DNA from: Saccharothrix longispora
GTDB taxonomy: Bacteria > Actinomycetota > Actinomycetes > Mycobacteriales > Pseudonocardiaceae
Reading direction: 5' to 3'
NCBI RefSeq assembly: GCF_030852425.1
Contig: NZ_NSDM01000011.1
Span: 287,672-351,671 of the forward strand
DNA: 64,000 nt
Shown here: piece by piece, positions 1 through 10,753 of the stretch
Layout of the letters: every line of letters starts with the position of its first letter
Numbering within the stretch: the stretch's first letter is position 1
Program-made: the position numbers and the translations under genes
The notes under the pieces: model-generated
The model's input: only the letters and a program-made list of their open reading frames with translations
Databases searched by the model: none
What the model was told of the DNA's origin: nothing

Positions 1-1392
1 CACCGGCTGCCGCCCGGAGTCGATGCGGGCCTGCGTGCGGGCCGCCGCCTCCTCGATGCGCAGCTTCGGGATGCCCGCGTCGATGGCCTTGGCCATGCCG
101 CCGGCGGCCTCGACCTCGGTGATGTGCGCCCACGCCCGGTGCGCGAGGTCGTGCGTCAGGCGCTCGACGAACGCGCTGCCGCCCCACGGGTCGATCACGC
201 GGGTGGTGCCGGACTCCTGCTGGAGCAGCAGCTGGGTGTTGCGGGCGATGCGCGCGGAGAAGTCCGTGGGCAGGGCCAGCGCCTCGTCCAGCGCGTTGGT
301 GTGCAGCGACTGCGTGTGCCCCTGGGTCGCGGCCATCGCCTCGACGCACGTGCGGGTCACGTTGTTGAACACGTCCTGCGCGGTCAGCGACCAGCCGGAC
401 GTCTGGCAGTGCGTGCGCAGGGACAGCGACTTGGGGTTCTCCGGGGCGAAGCCCTTCACCAGCTTGGCCCACAGCAGGCGGGCGGCCCGCAGCTTGGCGA
501 CCTCCATGAAGAAGTTCATGCCGATCGCCCAGAAGAACGACAGCCGCGGCGCGAACGCGTCCACGTCGAGGCCCGCGTCCCGGCCCGCGCGCAGGTACTC
601 CACGCCGTCCGCCAGCGTGTACGCCAGCTCCAGGTCGGCCGTCGCGCCGGCCTCCTGCATGTGGTAGCCGGAGATGGAGATCGAGTTGAACTTCGGCATC
701 CGCCGCGAGGTGTACGAGAAGATGTCGGAGATGATCCGCATCGACGGCTGCGGCGGGTAGATGTAGGTGTTGCGGACCATGAACTCCTTGAGGATGTCGT
801 TCTGGATGGTCCCCGCGAGGAGTTCCGGCGCCACCCCCTGCTCCTCGGCCGCGACGACGTAGAGCGCGAGGACCGGCAGCACGGCGCCGTTCATGGTCAT
901 GGACACGCTCATCCTGTCCAGGGGGATGCCCTCGAACAGCTGCCGCATGTCGTAGATCGAGTCGATCGCCACGCCCGCCATGCCCACGTCGCCGGCCACG
1001 CGCGGGTGGTCGGAGTCGTAGCCGCGGTGCGTGGCCAGGTCGAACGCGACGGACAGGCCCTTCTGGCCGGCCGCGAGGTTGCGGCGGTAGAAGGCGTTCG
1101 ACTCCTCGGCGGTGGAGAACCCGGCGTACTGCCGGATGGTCCACGGCTGGTTGACGTACATGGTCGGGTACGGGCCGCGCAGGAACGGCGCGATGCCCGG
1201 GTAGGTGCCCAGGAAGTCCAGTCCCTCGGTGTCGGCCCCGCTGTAGACGGGTTTGACGCCGATGCCCTCCGGCGTCTCCCACGCGAGCGCGTCGGCGCCC
1301 TTGCCGGTCGCCTCCTGGAGCGCCTGCTGCCACTCGGCGGCGGTCGACGGCGTCGGCTCCCCGAGGTCGACGTCGGCGAAGTTCGGGATCAT
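1..1392 (-). CDS. mutB: Methylmalonyl-CoA mutase large (catalytic) subunit, N-terminal 464 codons
   Basis: This is the large subunit of adenosylcobalamin-dependent methylmalonyl-CoA mutase, which interconverts (R)-methylmalonyl-CoA and succinyl-CoA. The visible N-terminus begins [13 protein letters not shown] and runs through the substrate-binding TIM barrel, including [20 protein letters not shown] and the YHMQEAGA segment near residue 245. The family is about 730 residues long, so the C-terminal third with the B12-binding DxHxxG domain lies before position 1. The ATG at 1392 overlaps the mutA stop by 4 bases (ATGA), so the two subunits are translationally coupled. The N-terminal identification is secure; integrity of the rest cannot be judged here. 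Confidence 0.96.
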   Translation of the reverse strand, partial: MIPNFADVDLGEPTPSTAAEWQQALQEATGKGADALAWETPEGIGVKPVYSGADTEGLDFLGTYPGIAPFLRGPYPTMYVNQPWTIRQYAGFSTAEESNAFYRRNLAAGQKGLSVAFDLATHRGYDSDHPRVAGDVGMAGVAIDSIYDMRQLFEGIPLDRMSVSMTMNGAVLPVLALYVVAAEEQGVAPELLAGTIQNDILKEFMVRNTYIYPPQPSMRIISDIFSYTSRRMPKFNSISISGYHMQEAGATADLELAYTLADGVEYLRAGRDAGLDVDAFAPRLSFFWAIGMNFFMEVAKLRAARLLWAKLVKGFAPENPKSLSLRTHCQTSGWSLTAQDVFNNVTRTCVEAMAATQGHTQSLHTNALDEALALPTDFSARIARNTQLLLQQESGTTRVIDPWGGSAFVERLTHDLAHRAWAHITEVEAAGGMAKAIDAGIPKLRIEEAAARTQARIDSGRQPV

Positions 1393-3194
1393 CGCTGCAC
1401 TCCGAGGAGGTCGAAGGTGCGCTCCAGGACGTCGAGCGCCTTGCACCCGGTGAAGACGTGCTCGTCGATCGACGCGTCGGACGCCCTGCCGGCCAGCAGG
1501 ACCCGTTCGGCGCCCGCCTCGCGCAGCGCGTCGGCGACGGGCGCGGCCAGTTCGGCGTAGCCCTTGTCGCTGCCGCACAGGCAGGCGACGCGGGCGCCGC
1601 TGGCGCGGAACGCCGCGACGACGTCGTCCGCGGTCCTCGTCGGGCCGGCGCTCGGCGTCTCGATACCGCCCGCCTGGAACAGGTTGGCCGCGAACGTGGC
1701 GCGCGCGGTGTGCGCGGCGACCGGGCCGAGCGTGGCCAGGAAGACCTTGGGCCGCTCGGGGGCCGCGTCGGCGGCGTCGCGCAGCGCCTCGTACTCCTGG
1801 GCGTAGCGGACGCGCGGCAGGCCGCCCGCCCGCTCCCCCGGACCAGGCTCCCCGGCACCCGGCTCCCCGGGCGCGGGCGGGCGCACGACGGGCCGCTCGG
1901 CCGGGTCCGGGAACTCGCTGACGCCGGTGATGGCGTCGGTGCGGTCGGCCAGGTTCTCCCGCCGCTTCGCCCACGTCTCCGCGATCTCGCCCGCGACCAG
2001 GTCGAACGCCTTCGGCAGGCCGCCCGCGGCCTCGATGCGGCGGAACCAGTCCCAGGCGGCGCGCGCCAGGTCGTCGGTCAGCTTCTCCACGTACCAGGAG
2101 CCGCCCGCCGGGTCGATCACGCCCGCCAGCTTCGACTCCTCCAGCAGCAGCGACTGCGTGTTGCGCGCGACGCGCCGGGAGAAGTCGTCGGCCAGGCCGA
2201 TGGCCGCGTCGAACGGCAGCACGGTCACCGCGTCCGCGCCGCCCAGGCCCGCGCCGAAGCACGCCACGGTGGTGCGCAGCATGTTCACCCACGGGTCGCG
2301 GCGGGTCATCATCGCGGGCGAGGTCACCGCGTGCTGGAGCTGCGGGGCGGGTGCGCCGGAGACCTCGGTGACCCGCGCCCACAGCCGCCGGGCGGCGCGG
2401 AACTTCGCGATGGTGAGGAACTGGTCGGCGGTGGCCGCGTACCGGAACTCCAGCAGCCGCACGGCCTCGGCCGCGGTCAGGCCCGCCTCGGTGAGGTGCC
2501 GCAGGTACGCCACACCGGTCGCGAGGGACGCGCCCAGCTCCTGGGCGTCGGACCCGCCCGCCTCGTGGAACGGCAGGCCGTCCACGACGACGAGGCGCAG
2601 CTCGGGGAACCCGCGGGCCTTGCCGAGCAGGTCGGTGAGGGCGGCCAGGTCGGCGGGCTGCCCGGTGCGTGCCCGCACGCCCAGCGGGTCCGCGCCCACG
2701 TTGCCGCGCACCTGGCTCGGCAGCACGGGCCGCTGGTCCCAGACCCGGAGCATGGCGCGCCCGGCGGCGAGGAAGTCCGCGCCGCCGTCGACGACCACGG
2801 GCGCCAGGTCGAGGTAGACGTCGGCGAGCACGTCGTCGTACGAGGCGGGGTCGAGGCCCTTGAGCCACAGCGACGTGACGCCGTTCTCCAGGTCCGCCGT
2901 CACCGCGTCCCGGTCGGCGACCCGGTGCTGCTGGCGGACGTCCCAGCCGTCGACCGAGCCCTGCGGCCGGCCGCCCCTGGTGAAGGGGGGCAGGCCGGGG
3001 AACCCGGCGGCCGGGGCCTCGTCGGCGGCGGTGTAGAGCGGCTGCACGTCGATGCCGTCGTAGGTGGTGGTGACCAGCGACCCGAAGTCGGCGCCCGACT
3101 TGCGGAGCACGCCGCGCACGAGGTCGAGCCACGCCTCCCGGGCGGGGGTGGGGAACTCGGCGGCCAGCGCCAACTCGCCTGACGGTTCCATCAT
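1389..3194 (-). CDS. mutA: Methylmalonyl-CoA mutase small subunit
   Basis: This 601-residue protein is the small subunit of the heterodimeric mutase. It keeps the barrel-like fold ([57 protein letters not shown]). The C-terminal B12-like domain carries [13 protein letters not shown] where catalytic subunits have the cobalt-ligating DxHxxG, so it is structural rather than catalytic, as expected for MutA. Two ATGs stand in tandem at 3194 and 3191; a GCGGAG ribosome site lies just upstream and its spacing favours the second. The gene is divergent from the kinase gene across about 100 bp. Length and motifs match the family. Confidence 0.95.
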   Translation of the reverse strand: MMEPSGELALAAEFPTPAREAWLDLVRGVLRKSGADFGSLVTTTYDGIDVQPLYTAADEAPAAGFPGLPPFTRGGRPQGSVDGWDVRQQHRVADRDAVTADLENGVTSLWLKGLDPASYDDVLADVYLDLAPVVVDGGADFLAAGRAMLRVWDQRPVLPSQVRGNVGADPLGVRARTGQPADLAALTDLLGKARGFPELRLVVVDGLPFHEAGGSDAQELGASLATGVAYLRHLTEAGLTAAEAVRLLEFRYAATADQFLTIAKFRAARRLWARVTEVSGAPAPQLQHAVTSPAMMTRRDPWVNMLRTTVACFGAGLGGADAVTVLPFDAAIGLADDFSRRVARNTQSLLLEESKLAGVIDPAGGSWYVEKLTDDLARAAWDWFRRIEAAGGLPKAFDLVAGEIAETWAKRRENLADRTDAITGVSEFPDPAERPVVRPPAPGEPGAGEPGPGERAGGLPRVRYAQEYEALRDAADAAPERPKVFLATLGPVAAHTARATFAANLFQAGGIETPSAGPTRTADDVVAAFRASGARVACLCGSDKGYAELAAPVADALREAGAERVLLAGRASDASIDEHVFTGCKALDVLERTFDLLGVQR

Positions 3195-3293
3195 GCTCCG
3201 CAGTGTTACTCACCAGTAGTACGACGGCTATGTGAGGTTCACCGCCGTGAACGATGCAGACGCCAGTCTTCCACGTTGGGGAATGATGGCCCA

Positions 3294-4988
3294 GTGGAGG
3301 AAGAACAGGGGTCGGCCGGGGGCGACCGCCTGATCGCGGGGCGCTACCGTCTCCGGCACGTCCTGGGCCGGGGGTCGATGGGCACGGTCTGGGCGGCGCA
3401 CGACGAGGTGCTGCGCCGCGACGTGGCCGTCAAGGAGATCCTCCGCCCCGCGGAGGCGTCGGACGGCGAGGCGGCGCTGCTGCGCGAGCGGACGTTGCGG
3501 GAGGCCCGCTCGGCCGCGGCGCTGGCGCACCCGAACCTGGTGACGCTCTACGACGTCGCCCAGGTCGACGGCGACCCCTACGTCGTCATGGAACTGGTCG
3601 TCTCGTCCTCCCTGGCCGAGATCGTGCGGCAGCGCGGACCGCTCACCGACGCGCAGGGCGCGGTCGTCGCGGACGCCGTCGCCGCGGGCCTGGAGGCCGC
3701 GCACCGGGCGGGCATCACGCACCGGGACGTGAAGCCCGGCAACGTGCTGGTCGCCGACGACGGCCGGGTGAAGCTGACCGATTTCGGGATCGCCCGCAAC
3801 GTCGCCGAGGCGACGCTCACCAGCCGGGGCATCACGCTCGGCACACCCGCCTACATCGCGCCCGAGGTGGCCGCGGGCGAGGCGGTGTCGCCGGTCGCCG
3901 ACCAGTGGTCGCTCGGCGCGACCCTGTTCCACGCGATGACCGGCCGGCAGCCGTACGAGGGCGCGAACGTGCTCCAGACGATCAACCAGGTCGTCGAGGG
4001 CGACGTGCCGTCCGCGACGGCGTGCGGCGCGCTGGCGCCGGTGGTGACCGGCCTGATGACGAAGGACCCGGCCGAGCGGATGCCGCTGGCCGAGGTGCGC
4101 CGCCTGGTGCGCCCCCTGTTGCCGGACCCCGGGACGGACGTGTTCCCGGCCGGCGCGGAGACCCGACCGGTCGTGCGGGTGGTGCGCCCGCCGCTGGTGA
4201 AGCCGAGGATCGCGCCGGACACGCCACTGGCCGACGACCCCGGCCCCCTGCCGTTCCCGGTGCACCCCACCGCGACCCGCTCGCCGAGCCGGTCGCGCCC
4301 CCTGACGTCGGTGCTGGTGGCGCTGGGCGCCGCGGTGCTGTTCGCGATCGGTGGCGCCTCGGGCTTCGCGCTGACCCGGACCGTGGCCGGCGCCCCGCTG
4401 CTGCCCCCGCCCGCGGACACCGGGACGCCGTCCCTGCCCGCGATCACCGAGCCCCCGTCGTTCGTCCCGACCACCGCCTCGGCCGCGTCGGCGAAGGGCG
4501 AGCAGGGCGCCGGCTTCACCATCGACGTCGGCCCGGACTGGACGAGCTTCCTGGAGCAGCGGACCAACGAGGGCCTGGCGCCGGGCACCGTCGTGCACCT
4601 GGTCGCGCCCGGCGGGGTGCGCGAGGTGACGGTGCAGCGCTTCCCGGACTACTACCCGGCGCACGACGTCGGCGACTACATCGCCTTCATCCGGGCGAAG
4701 TGGGGCGAGGACTACTTCTACGAGACGCCGGCGGAGCCCACCGACGTCCTCCCGCCGGGCGGCCCCGAGCGGGGGGTCGGCTACAGCTACCGCACGGCCG
4801 AGCGCGCCACGGTCCGGTCGCGCGCGGGCGCCCCGGCGCCACCCGACCTGCGCCGCACCCACTACTCCCGCGTCCTGCCGCGCGGGGCCGACCTGTGGGT
4901 GGTGGAGGTCGTGGTGCCGACGGAGCAGGAGGCGACGGGGCGGGACCTGTTCACGACGATCGCGCCGACGCTCGTGGTGACCGGCTAG
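3294..4988 (+). CDS. PknB-type membrane Ser/Thr protein kinase
   Basis: A eukaryotic-like Ser/Thr kinase with all key motifs. Numbered from GTG 3294 they are the glycine loop GRGSMGTV (25-32), catalytic Lys in AVKE (47), HRDVKPGN (143-150), DFG (163-165) and GTPAYIAPE. One transmembrane helix ([22 protein letters not shown]) lies near residues 336-358. A roughly 200-residue C-terminal part outside the membrane has no PASTA repeats and resembles no sensor domain I recognise. I chose GTG 3294 because a GGGGAA site sits about 10 bases upstream; an in-frame TTG at 3276 would add six residues. The gene faces away from mutA, and the nucleoside genes follow about 45 bases downstream under their own promoter. 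The signal sensed and the substrates are unknown. Confidence 0.92.
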   Translation: MEEEQGSAGGDRLIAGRYRLRHVLGRGSMGTVWAAHDEVLRRDVAVKEILRPAEASDGEAALLRERTLREARSAAALAHPNLVTLYDVAQVDGDPYVVMELVVSSSLAEIVRQRGPLTDAQGAVVADAVAAGLEAAHRAGITHRDVKPGNVLVADDGRVKLTDFGIARNVAEATLTSRGITLGTPAYIAPEVAAGEAVSPVADQWSLGATLFHAMTGRQPYEGANVLQTINQVVEGDVPSATACGALAPVVTGLMTKDPAERMPLAEVRRLVRPLLPDPGTDVFPAGAETRPVVRVVRPPLVKPRIAPDTPLADDPGPLPFPVHPTATRSPSRSRPLTSVLVALGAAVLFAIGGASGFALTRTVAGAPLLPPPADTGTPSLPAITEPPSFVPTTASAASAKGEQGAGFTIDVGPDWTSFLEQRTNEGLAPGTVVHLVAPGGVREVTVQRFPDYYPAHDVGDYIAFIRAKWGEDYFYETPAEPTDVLPPGGPERGVGYSYRTAERATVRSRAGAPAPPDLRRTHYSRVLPRGADLWVVEVVVPTEQEATGRDLFTTIAPTLVVTG

Positions 4989-5020
4989 CCGGCTCGCGGG
5001 CAGCGGCCGGGAGCGGCGGT

Positions 5021-5026
5021 TAGGCT
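5021..5026 (+). promoter_or_regulatory. -10 element TAGGCT for punA-pmmB
   Basis: TAGGCT fits the actinobacterial TAnnnT -10 box. It lies eight bases before the punA GTG, too close for a normal ribosome-binding site, so the transcript is probably leaderless or nearly so. No convincing -35 is seen. Confidence 0.5.
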
Positions 5027-5034
5027 GCCGTGCC

Positions 5035-5865
5035 GTGACCGCCATCAGTGAGAACACCACACCGGAGGCCCTGGCCACGGAGGCCGCCCAGGCGCTGGCC
5101 GAGCGGACCGGGGTGGGCAAGCACGACATCGCCGTCGTCCTCGGCTCGGGTTGGCGCCCGGCCGCCGACCTGATCGGGGAACCCGCCGCCGAGGTGCCGA
5201 TGGCCGAACTGCCCGGCTTCGCGGCGCCCACCGCCGTCGGGCACGGCGGGACGCTGCGGTCGGTGCCGGTCGGCGACAAGAACGTGCTGGTCATGCTCGG
5301 TCGGACGCACGGGTACGAGGGCAAGGGCGTGGAGCGGGTCGTGCACGGCGTGCGCACCGCCGCCGCGGCCGGGGTGCGCGCGGTCGTCCTGACCAACGCC
5401 GCCGGCGGCCTGCGGCAGGGCATGTCGGTCGGGCAGCCCGTGCTGATCAGCGACCACCTGAACCTCACCGCGTCGTCGCCGCTGGTCGGGGCGCGGTTCG
5501 TGGACCTGACCGACCTGTACTCGCCGCGGCTGCGCGACCTCGCCCGGCGGATCGACCCGTCGCTGGAGGAGGGCGTCTACGCGGGCCTGCCCGGTCCGCA
5601 CTTCGAGACGCCCGCCGAGATCCGGATGCTGCGCACCATGGGCGCCGACCTGGTCGGCATGTCCACCGTGCTGGAGGCCATCGCGGCCCGCGCCGAGGGC
5701 GTCGAGGTGTTCGGGCTGTCCCTGGTCACGAACCTCGCCGCGGGCATCACGGGCGAACCGCTCAACCACCAGGAGGTGCTGGAGGCCGGGCAGGCCGCCG
5801 CCAGCCGGATGGGCGCGCTCCTGCGCGACCTGGTGACCCGCGCGGACCTGGTGGCGCGGGCATGA
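5035..5865 (+). CDS. punA: Purine nucleoside phosphorylase (trimeric type)
   Basis: This 276-residue enzyme cleaves purine (deoxy)nucleosides with phosphate to free base and (deoxy)ribose-1-phosphate in the cytoplasm. Family marks include VVLGSGW (phosphate-binding loop), [41 protein letters not shown] and LVTNLAAGI. The GTG at 5035 follows a -10-like TAGGCT directly, pointing to leaderless translation. The stop overlaps the next gene as ATGA, so the phosphorylase and the phosphohexomutase that can convert its pentose-1-phosphate product are made together. The same pair is adjacent in mycobacteria. Confidence 0.95.
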   Translation: MTAISENTTPEALATEAAQALAERTGVGKHDIAVVLGSGWRPAADLIGEPAAEVPMAELPGFAAPTAVGHGGTLRSVPVGDKNVLVMLGRTHGYEGKGVERVVHGVRTAAAAGVRAVVLTNAAGGLRQGMSVGQPVLISDHLNLTASSPLVGARFVDLTDLYSPRLRDLARRIDPSLEEGVYAGLPGPHFETPAEIRMLRTMGADLVGMSTVLEAIAARAEGVEVFGLSLVTNLAAGITGEPLNHQEVLEAGQAAASRMGALLRDLVTRADLVARA

Positions 5866-7478
5866 GCCTGGCACCGGCGTCGCGCGACGCCGCGTTCCGG
5901 TGGATCGCGGACGACCCCGACCCGGCCACCCGCGCCGAGCTCCAGGGCGTGCTGGCGCGGGCCATGGGCGGCGACCCGGTGGCGGTCGACGAGCTGGCCG
6001 ACCGGATGAACGGGCCGCTCACGTTCGGCACCGCCGGGCTGCGCGGCCCCGTGCGCGCCGGGCCCAACGGCATGAACCGGGCCGTCGTCGTGCGCACCAC
6101 GGCCGGGCTGGCCGCGTGGCTCGCGGCGAACGGGCACACCGGCACGGTGTTCGTCGGCCGCGACGCCCGGCACGGCTCGGAGGACTTCGCCGCCGCGGCG
6201 GCCGGGGTGCTGGCCGCCGCCGGTTTCGACGTGCGCGCGCTCCCCCGGCCGCTGCCGACGCCGGTCCTCGCGTTCCTGGTCAAGCGGCACGGCGCGGTGG
6301 CGGGCGTGCAGATCACCGCCTCGCACAACCCGCCCGCCGACAACGGCTACAAGCTGTACCTGGCGGGCGGCGGGCAGATCGTGCCGCCGGAGGACCGGGA
6401 GATCGAGGCCGCGATCCGCGCGGTGCCCGCGGCGGTGTCCGTGCCGCTGGCGGAGTCGTGGGGGACCGTGACCGACGCCGAGGTGGACGAGTACCTGGAG
6501 CGGGTCGCGTCACTGCCCCGCGGCACGGCGCGCGACCTGCGGGTGGTGTTGACGCCGATGCACGGCGTGGGCGGCGCGACGGCCGTGGACGCGTTGCGGC
6601 GGGCCGGGTTCACCGACGTGCGGGTCGTGCGCGAGCAGGCCGTGCCGGACGCGGACTTCCCCACCGTGGCGTTCCCCAACCCGGAGGAGCCGGGTGCGGC
6701 GGACCGCCTGCTCGCGCTCGCCGCGGAGGTCGACGCGGACCTGGCGATCGCGCTCGACCCGGACGCCGACCGGTGCGCGCTGGGCGTGCGGGAGCGCGAC
6801 GGGTCGTGGCGGATGCTGCGCGGCGACGAGACCGGCGTGCTGCTCGGTTCGCTCGTCCTGTCCACGGTGGACCGGCCGGACCCGCTGGTGGCCACGACGA
6901 TCGTGTCGTCGTCGCTGCTGGGGTCCGTCGCGGCGGCGCACGGCGCCCGGTACGCCGAGACGCTCACCGGGTTCAAGTGGCTGGTCCGCGCGGGCGAGGG
7001 GCTGGTGTTCGCCTACGAGGAGGCGCTGGGCACCTGCGTCGACCCGGACGCGGTGAACGACAAGGACGGCATCTCGGCGGCCGTCCTCGCGTGCGACCTG
7101 GCGGCGGGCCTGAAGGCGTCCGGACGCGACCTGCTCGACGCGCTCGACCAGCTCGCCGTCGACCACGGCCTGCACCTGACCGACCAGGTGTCGCTGCGGT
7201 TCACCGACCTGTCGCTGATCGGGTCGCTGATGGCGCGGCTGCGCGCCGAGCCGCCGGCCGGTTTCGCCTTCGAGGACCTGCTGCCGCGGGCCGACGTGGT
7301 GCGGCTGACGGCCGAGGGCGTGCGGGTCGTCGTGCGGCCGTCCGGCACCGAGCCGAAGCTGAAGGCGTACCTGGAGGTCGTCGAACCCGTGTCGGACGAC
7401 CTGCCGGCGGCCCGCGAACGCGCCACGACCCGGCTGGCCGAGCTGCGCGCCCGCGTGTCGGAACTGCTCGCGACCTGA
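5862..7478 (+). CDS. pmmB: Phosphomannomutase/phosphopentomutase-type phosphohexomutase
   Basis: An alpha-D-phosphohexomutase of 538 residues. The phosphoserine loop is [13 protein letters not shown] (about residues 151-163), the metal site is DPDADR (about 299-304), a sugar-binding segment is TGFKWL with EEALG, and the phosphate-binding loop near the C-terminus is [10 protein letters not shown]. Annotated as phosphomannomutase, but its length and its ATGA overlap with a nucleoside phosphorylase make phosphopentomutase activity (ribose-1-P to ribose-5-P) equally likely. That substrate assignment is inference from context. The next gene is convergent. Confidence 0.92.
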   Translation: MSLAPASRDAAFRWIADDPDPATRAELQGVLARAMGGDPVAVDELADRMNGPLTFGTAGLRGPVRAGPNGMNRAVVVRTTAGLAAWLAANGHTGTVFVGRDARHGSEDFAAAAAGVLAAAGFDVRALPRPLPTPVLAFLVKRHGAVAGVQITASHNPPADNGYKLYLAGGGQIVPPEDREIEAAIRAVPAAVSVPLAESWGTVTDAEVDEYLERVASLPRGTARDLRVVLTPMHGVGGATAVDALRRAGFTDVRVVREQAVPDADFPTVAFPNPEEPGAADRLLALAAEVDADLAIALDPDADRCALGVRERDGSWRMLRGDETGVLLGSLVLSTVDRPDPLVATTIVSSSLLGSVAAAHGARYAETLTGFKWLVRAGEGLVFAYEEALGTCVDPDAVNDKDGISAAVLACDLAAGLKASGRDLLDALDQLAVDHGLHLTDQVSLRFTDLSLIGSLMARLRAEPPAGFAFEDLLPRADVVRLTAEGVRVVVRPSGTEPKLKAYLEVVEPVSDDLPAARERATTRLAELRARVSELLAT

Positions 7479-7496
7479 GCGGCGCCCGGGACCCGA

Positions 7497-7829
7497 CTAG
7501 GACATGATCGCGATCACCAGGCACAGCACGGCGACCGCGAGCGCACCGCCCGCCACCAGGTACGGCCGCCTGGTCGGCGGGCTCACGCGGTTCGGCCGGT
7601 TCTCGGTGATGGCGGCGATCGAGATGCGCCCGGCGACGTAGCCCGCGGTGCACAGCGCGACGCCGACCGCCAGGATCATCGTGTTGACCTCCCACGGGCT
7701 GTGGTCGACGCCCGGCCACAGCGAGATCGCGACCAGCGGCAGGCCGATCAGGACGAGCGAGAGGCCGACGCCGCCGCCCCAGGCGATCCTGCGGTTGCGC
7801 TCCATCGTGGCGATGCTGCGAGTTTCCAT
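7497..7829 (-). CDS. Small membrane protein, three predicted helices
   Basis: A 110-residue protein starting METRSIATMERNRR. The ATG at 7829 is preceded by a strong GGGAGGGAG ribosome site, which decides this start over a longer upstream reading. Three hydrophobic stretches are visible: VGLSLVLIGLPLVAISLW, MILAVGVALCTAGYVAG and YLVAGGALAVAVLCLVIAIM. Short basic loops lie between them. I recognise no family and assign no function. It converges on pmmB with only 18 bases between the stops. Confidence 0.7.
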   Translation of the reverse strand: METRSIATMERNRRIAWGGGVGLSLVLIGLPLVAISLWPGVDHSPWEVNTMILAVGVALCTAGYVAGRISIAAITENRPNRVSPPTRRPYLVAGGALAVAVLCLVIAIMS

Positions 7830-8076
7830 GACTCCCTCCCGGTCACCATTAAAGACGCGCGGGGGCCGCGCCGGTTCCCCGCGACAGATGTCGATCATGC
7901 ACCAGGGCGGGTCGACGACGGCCGGTGGGACATCCCCGACCTCCAGCCGACCACACCTCGCCGCCCGCCGCACCACCGCGGGGTCCCCGGTCGACCGCAC
8001 AGGCGGTCACCACTCCCGACGAATCCGGGCAGCACCGCGATTGCGCGCGGGACCGCTCCACGGCACCCTCGGCGGG

Positions 8077-8526
8077 ATGCCGCGCCTGCTGATCGTCCAC
8101 CACACCCCGTCACCGGCGATGCACGACCTGTTCGAGGCCGTCGTGGCCGGGGCGAACGACCCCGGGGTCGCGGGGGTCGAGGTGGTGCGCGTGCCGGCGC
8201 TGTCCGCGACGGCGTCCGACGTGCTCGCGGCCGACGGGTTCGTGCTCGGCACGCCCGTCAACATCGGGTACGTCAGCGGCGCGTTGAAGCACTTCTTCGA
8301 CACCGTCTACTACCCGTGCCTCGACGCCACCCGCGGCCGGCCGTTCGGCGCCTACGTGCACGGCAACCAGGGCACCGAGGGCGCGGTGAAGGCGATCCGG
8401 GACATCACGACCGGGCTCGGGTGGGCGCCGGTGGGCGAGACCGTGTCGATCACCGGCGCACCGGACCGGGCCGCGCGGGAGCGGTGCTACGAGCTGGGCG
8501 GCGTGGTCGCCGCCACGATCATGTGA
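8077..8526 (+). CDS. Flavodoxin-like/NADPH-dependent FMN reductase family protein
   Basis: A 149-residue flavodoxin-fold protein. It opens with the FMN phosphate-binding strand and loop MPRLLIVHHTPSPAMHDLF, has a second flavin-loop element GTPVNIGYVSGALKHFFDT (about residues 61-79), and ends with a strand-helix pair typical of WrbA-like and NAD(P)H:quinone reductases. It probably binds FMN and reduces quinones or other small electrophiles. The ATG at 8077 aligns the fold correctly; longer upstream readings are non-coding. A perfect terminator palindrome separates it from the convergent aldo/keto reductase. Confidence 0.82.
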   Translation: MPRLLIVHHTPSPAMHDLFEAVVAGANDPGVAGVEVVRVPALSATASDVLAADGFVLGTPVNIGYVSGALKHFFDTVYYPCLDATRGRPFGAYVHGNQGTEGAVKAIRDITTGLGWAPVGETVSITGAPDRAARERCYELGGVVAATIM

Positions 8527-8528
8527 AC

Positions 8529-8556
8529 GGCCCGGCGCGGTCGACCGCGCCGGGCC
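8529..8556. terminator. Bidirectional terminator hairpin
   Basis: A perfect 28-base palindrome (14-bp arms, GC-rich) sits three bases after the flavodoxin-like stop and between two convergent genes. It can fold from either transcript. Confidence 0.8.
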
Positions 8557-8568
8557 CGCTCCGTCGGC

Positions 8569-9521
<953 letters not shown>

Positions 9522-9525
<4 letters not shown>

Positions 9526-9905
9526 GCCGTGATCCCTTCCGCGAAGGTGTGCTCGATCTGCTCGTAGTGGGAGATCTTGTGGTCAAGCACCTCCAGGCAG
9601 GACTGCAACTCGGCGATCCGCGCGCGCACCGACGCGCGGTGCTCGAACAGCAACTGCTTGCGCCTGCCCGCGGTCACCACGCCGCGGTGCCTGAGCTGCG
9701 CGTACTCGCGCATCATGCGGATCGGCATGCCGGTCGTGCGCATGCGGGTGAGGAAGTGGAGCCAGCCCAGGTCGTCGTCGCTGTAGGTGCGCCGCCCGCC
9801 CGAGTCCCTCGCGGGCGGGTCCACCAGGCCGATGCGTTCGTAGTAGCGCAGCGTGTCGATGGACAGCCCGCTGCGCTGCGCCGCCTGGGCGATCGAGTAA
9901 GTCAC
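9522..9905 (-). CDS. MerR family transcriptional regulator
   Basis: A 127-residue MerR regulator. The winged helix-turn-helix reads [20 protein letters not shown], followed by [27 protein letters not shown] and a dimerisation helix (about residues 80-120) ending in [15 protein letters not shown]. It has no cysteine cluster for metal binding, so it is likely of the organic-stress NmlR/AdhR-like type. I chose GTG 9905 because the promoter places +1 exactly there; a GTG at 9932 lies inside the operator. It overlaps the aldo/keto reductase start by four bases and is probably autoregulated. Confidence 0.92.
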
Positions 9906-9911
9906 CGGACG

Positions 9912-9942
9912 ACCGTAGGAGCTGGAGTGCACTCCAGGTCAA
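9912..9942 (-). promoter_or_regulatory. MerR-type promoter with 19-bp spacer and operator palindrome
   Basis: On the minus strand -35 TTGACC (9942-9937) and -10 TACGGT (9917-9912) are 19 bases apart, the over-long spacer characteristic of MerR-controlled promoters. The perfect palindrome CTGGAGTGCACTCCAG (9922-9937) fills most of the spacer. The -10 ends six bases before the GTG at 9905, so the message is leaderless. Confidence 0.85.
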
Positions 9943-9986
9943 CCCGTTTCGGGCGACGACCCCACCCGGGCCGGGACGAACGCCGT

Positions 9987-10370
9987 TCAGTCCTCCTTGG
10001 GCAGGCCCCACGCCTCCAGGTGGGCCGCCATGCCGGCGACGTCGATCTGTTCCCGGCCGAGGGCGCGGACGAGGTCGAGCGCCTCGTCCTCCTCCGCGTC
10101 GATCCACCAGCCGTTGATGTCGCACAGCGCCACGGCCGCGACCCAGCCGAGCCGCCAGTTGCCCTCGACGAGGGGACGGGTGCGGACGATCGAGTCGAGC
10201 AGGGCGGCGGCTTTCAGCCAGAGCGTGTCGTACGCCTCGACCCCCAGCACTGTTGCCCTGGGACGGTGGGCTGCGGAGTCGAGGAGACCTAAGTCGCGCA
10301 CGACCAGGTCCCCGCCGGTGACGGCGGTCGCCAGCACGAGCAAGTCGCCGGCGTCGAGGTAGTTGACCAC
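9987..10370 (-). CDS. Doc-like (Fic/DOC family) toxin with degenerate catalytic motif
   Basis: A 127-residue Doc-type protein. VRDLGLLDSAAHRPRATVLG and the central helix KAAALLDSIVR match actinobacterial death-on-curing toxins, which phosphorylate or AMPylate targets such as EF-Tu. The family motif is approximately NHALVDGNKRLGW; here it reads TRPLVEGNWRLGW. The catalytic His is Arg and the NKR Lys is Trp, so activity is doubtful. I chose GTG 10370 from family length. The RHH antitoxin gene normally abuts Doc; here they are about 380 bases apart, with an IS200/IS605-like end directly before the toxin start. The reading frame is also open upstream to GTG 10640. Confidence 0.75.
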   Translation of the reverse strand: MVNYLDAGDLLVLATAVTGGDLVVRDLGLLDSAAHRPRATVLGVEAYDTLWLKAAALLDSIVRTRPLVEGNWRLGWVAAVALCDINGWWIDAEEDEALDLVRALGREQIDVAGMAAHLEAWGLPKED

Positions 10371-10373
10371 TGC

Positions 10374-10403
10374 TTGACGCGCTCCCTGTCCTGAAGGGCG
10401 GGG
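10374..10403 (-). mobile_element. Right-end-like remnant of an IS200/IS605 (TnpB-type) element
   Basis: On the minus strand this reads CCCCGCCCTTCAGGACAGGG and then GAGCGCGTCAA. It closely resembles the conserved 3' hairpin and end of actinobacterial TnpB-type insertion sequences as I remember them. Two stem pairs of the usual hairpin are broken here (positions 6/15 and 4/17 of the 20-base stem-loop), suggesting decay. No transposase gene is intact nearby. It ends four bases before the Doc-like start codon. Confidence 0.5.
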
Positions 10404-10753
10404 ACTCCGGGACGGCCACGCCGCCGCCGGCATTCTGGCGCCACCACCCACCCCCTCAGGTCCGTATCGCCTCTCCGCCCGCGCGGCGTCGAGGATGGTG
10501 TCGGCCGCGCGGCTCACCGATGCGCAACCCGGACGCGGCCCGATCTTCAACGGCGCACCATACCGGGGCCCCCGGCGGCGTCGCGGACGTTCGCACGGGT
10601 GCGCACGCAGACGGAGCGGCTGACAGTCGTTGAGCTGCACGGATTCATCGTATCGAACATATGTTCGAACGACGAGGGCAAAAGGAGGTGATCACACGAT
10701 CGAGTAGATCGACTACGCAGAGCTGCGGAAGTCCGCAATGCGACGAACGGGGG
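10404..10753. other. Interrupting segment between antitoxin and toxin genes, no intact gene
   Basis: About 350 bases with no convincing gene. It holds a perfect SOS box (10653-10668) and, just to its right on the plus strand, AAAGGAGGTGATC (10681-10693), fully complementary to the 16S rRNA 3' end but with no usable start codon at normal spacing. A minus-strand frame from GTG 10640 runs in frame into the Doc-like gene, yet its first 40 residues are Arg/Pro-rich and look non-coding. This is probably mobile-element debris. Confidence 0.55.
10653..10668. promoter_or_regulatory. LexA/SOS box
   Basis: TCGAACATATGTTCGA is a perfect palindrome matching the actinobacterial/Bacillus-type SOS box TCGAAC-N4-GTTCGA at every defined base. 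On the minus strand a -10-like TACGAT (10652-10647) abuts it, and a GTG stands at 10640 where a leaderless transcript would begin. On the plus strand TATGTT (10660-10665) could serve as a -10. Confidence 0.8.

Noticed and set aside
7830..8000. Longer start for the small membrane protein (to 8000)
   Set aside because: The extension has no family resemblance, while ATG 7829 has an excellent ribosome site.
9987..10640. A 217-residue Doc protein starting at GTG 10640
   Set aside because: The extra N-terminus is Arg/Pro-rich, crosses the IS-like end and is not family-like. The Doc fold is complete from 10370. Kept only as an SOS-driven possibility.
10681..10693. Match to the 3' end of 16S rRNA
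   Set aside because: Only 13 bases match and no other rRNA sequence is nearby. It reads better as a perfect Shine-Dalgarno on the plus strand.
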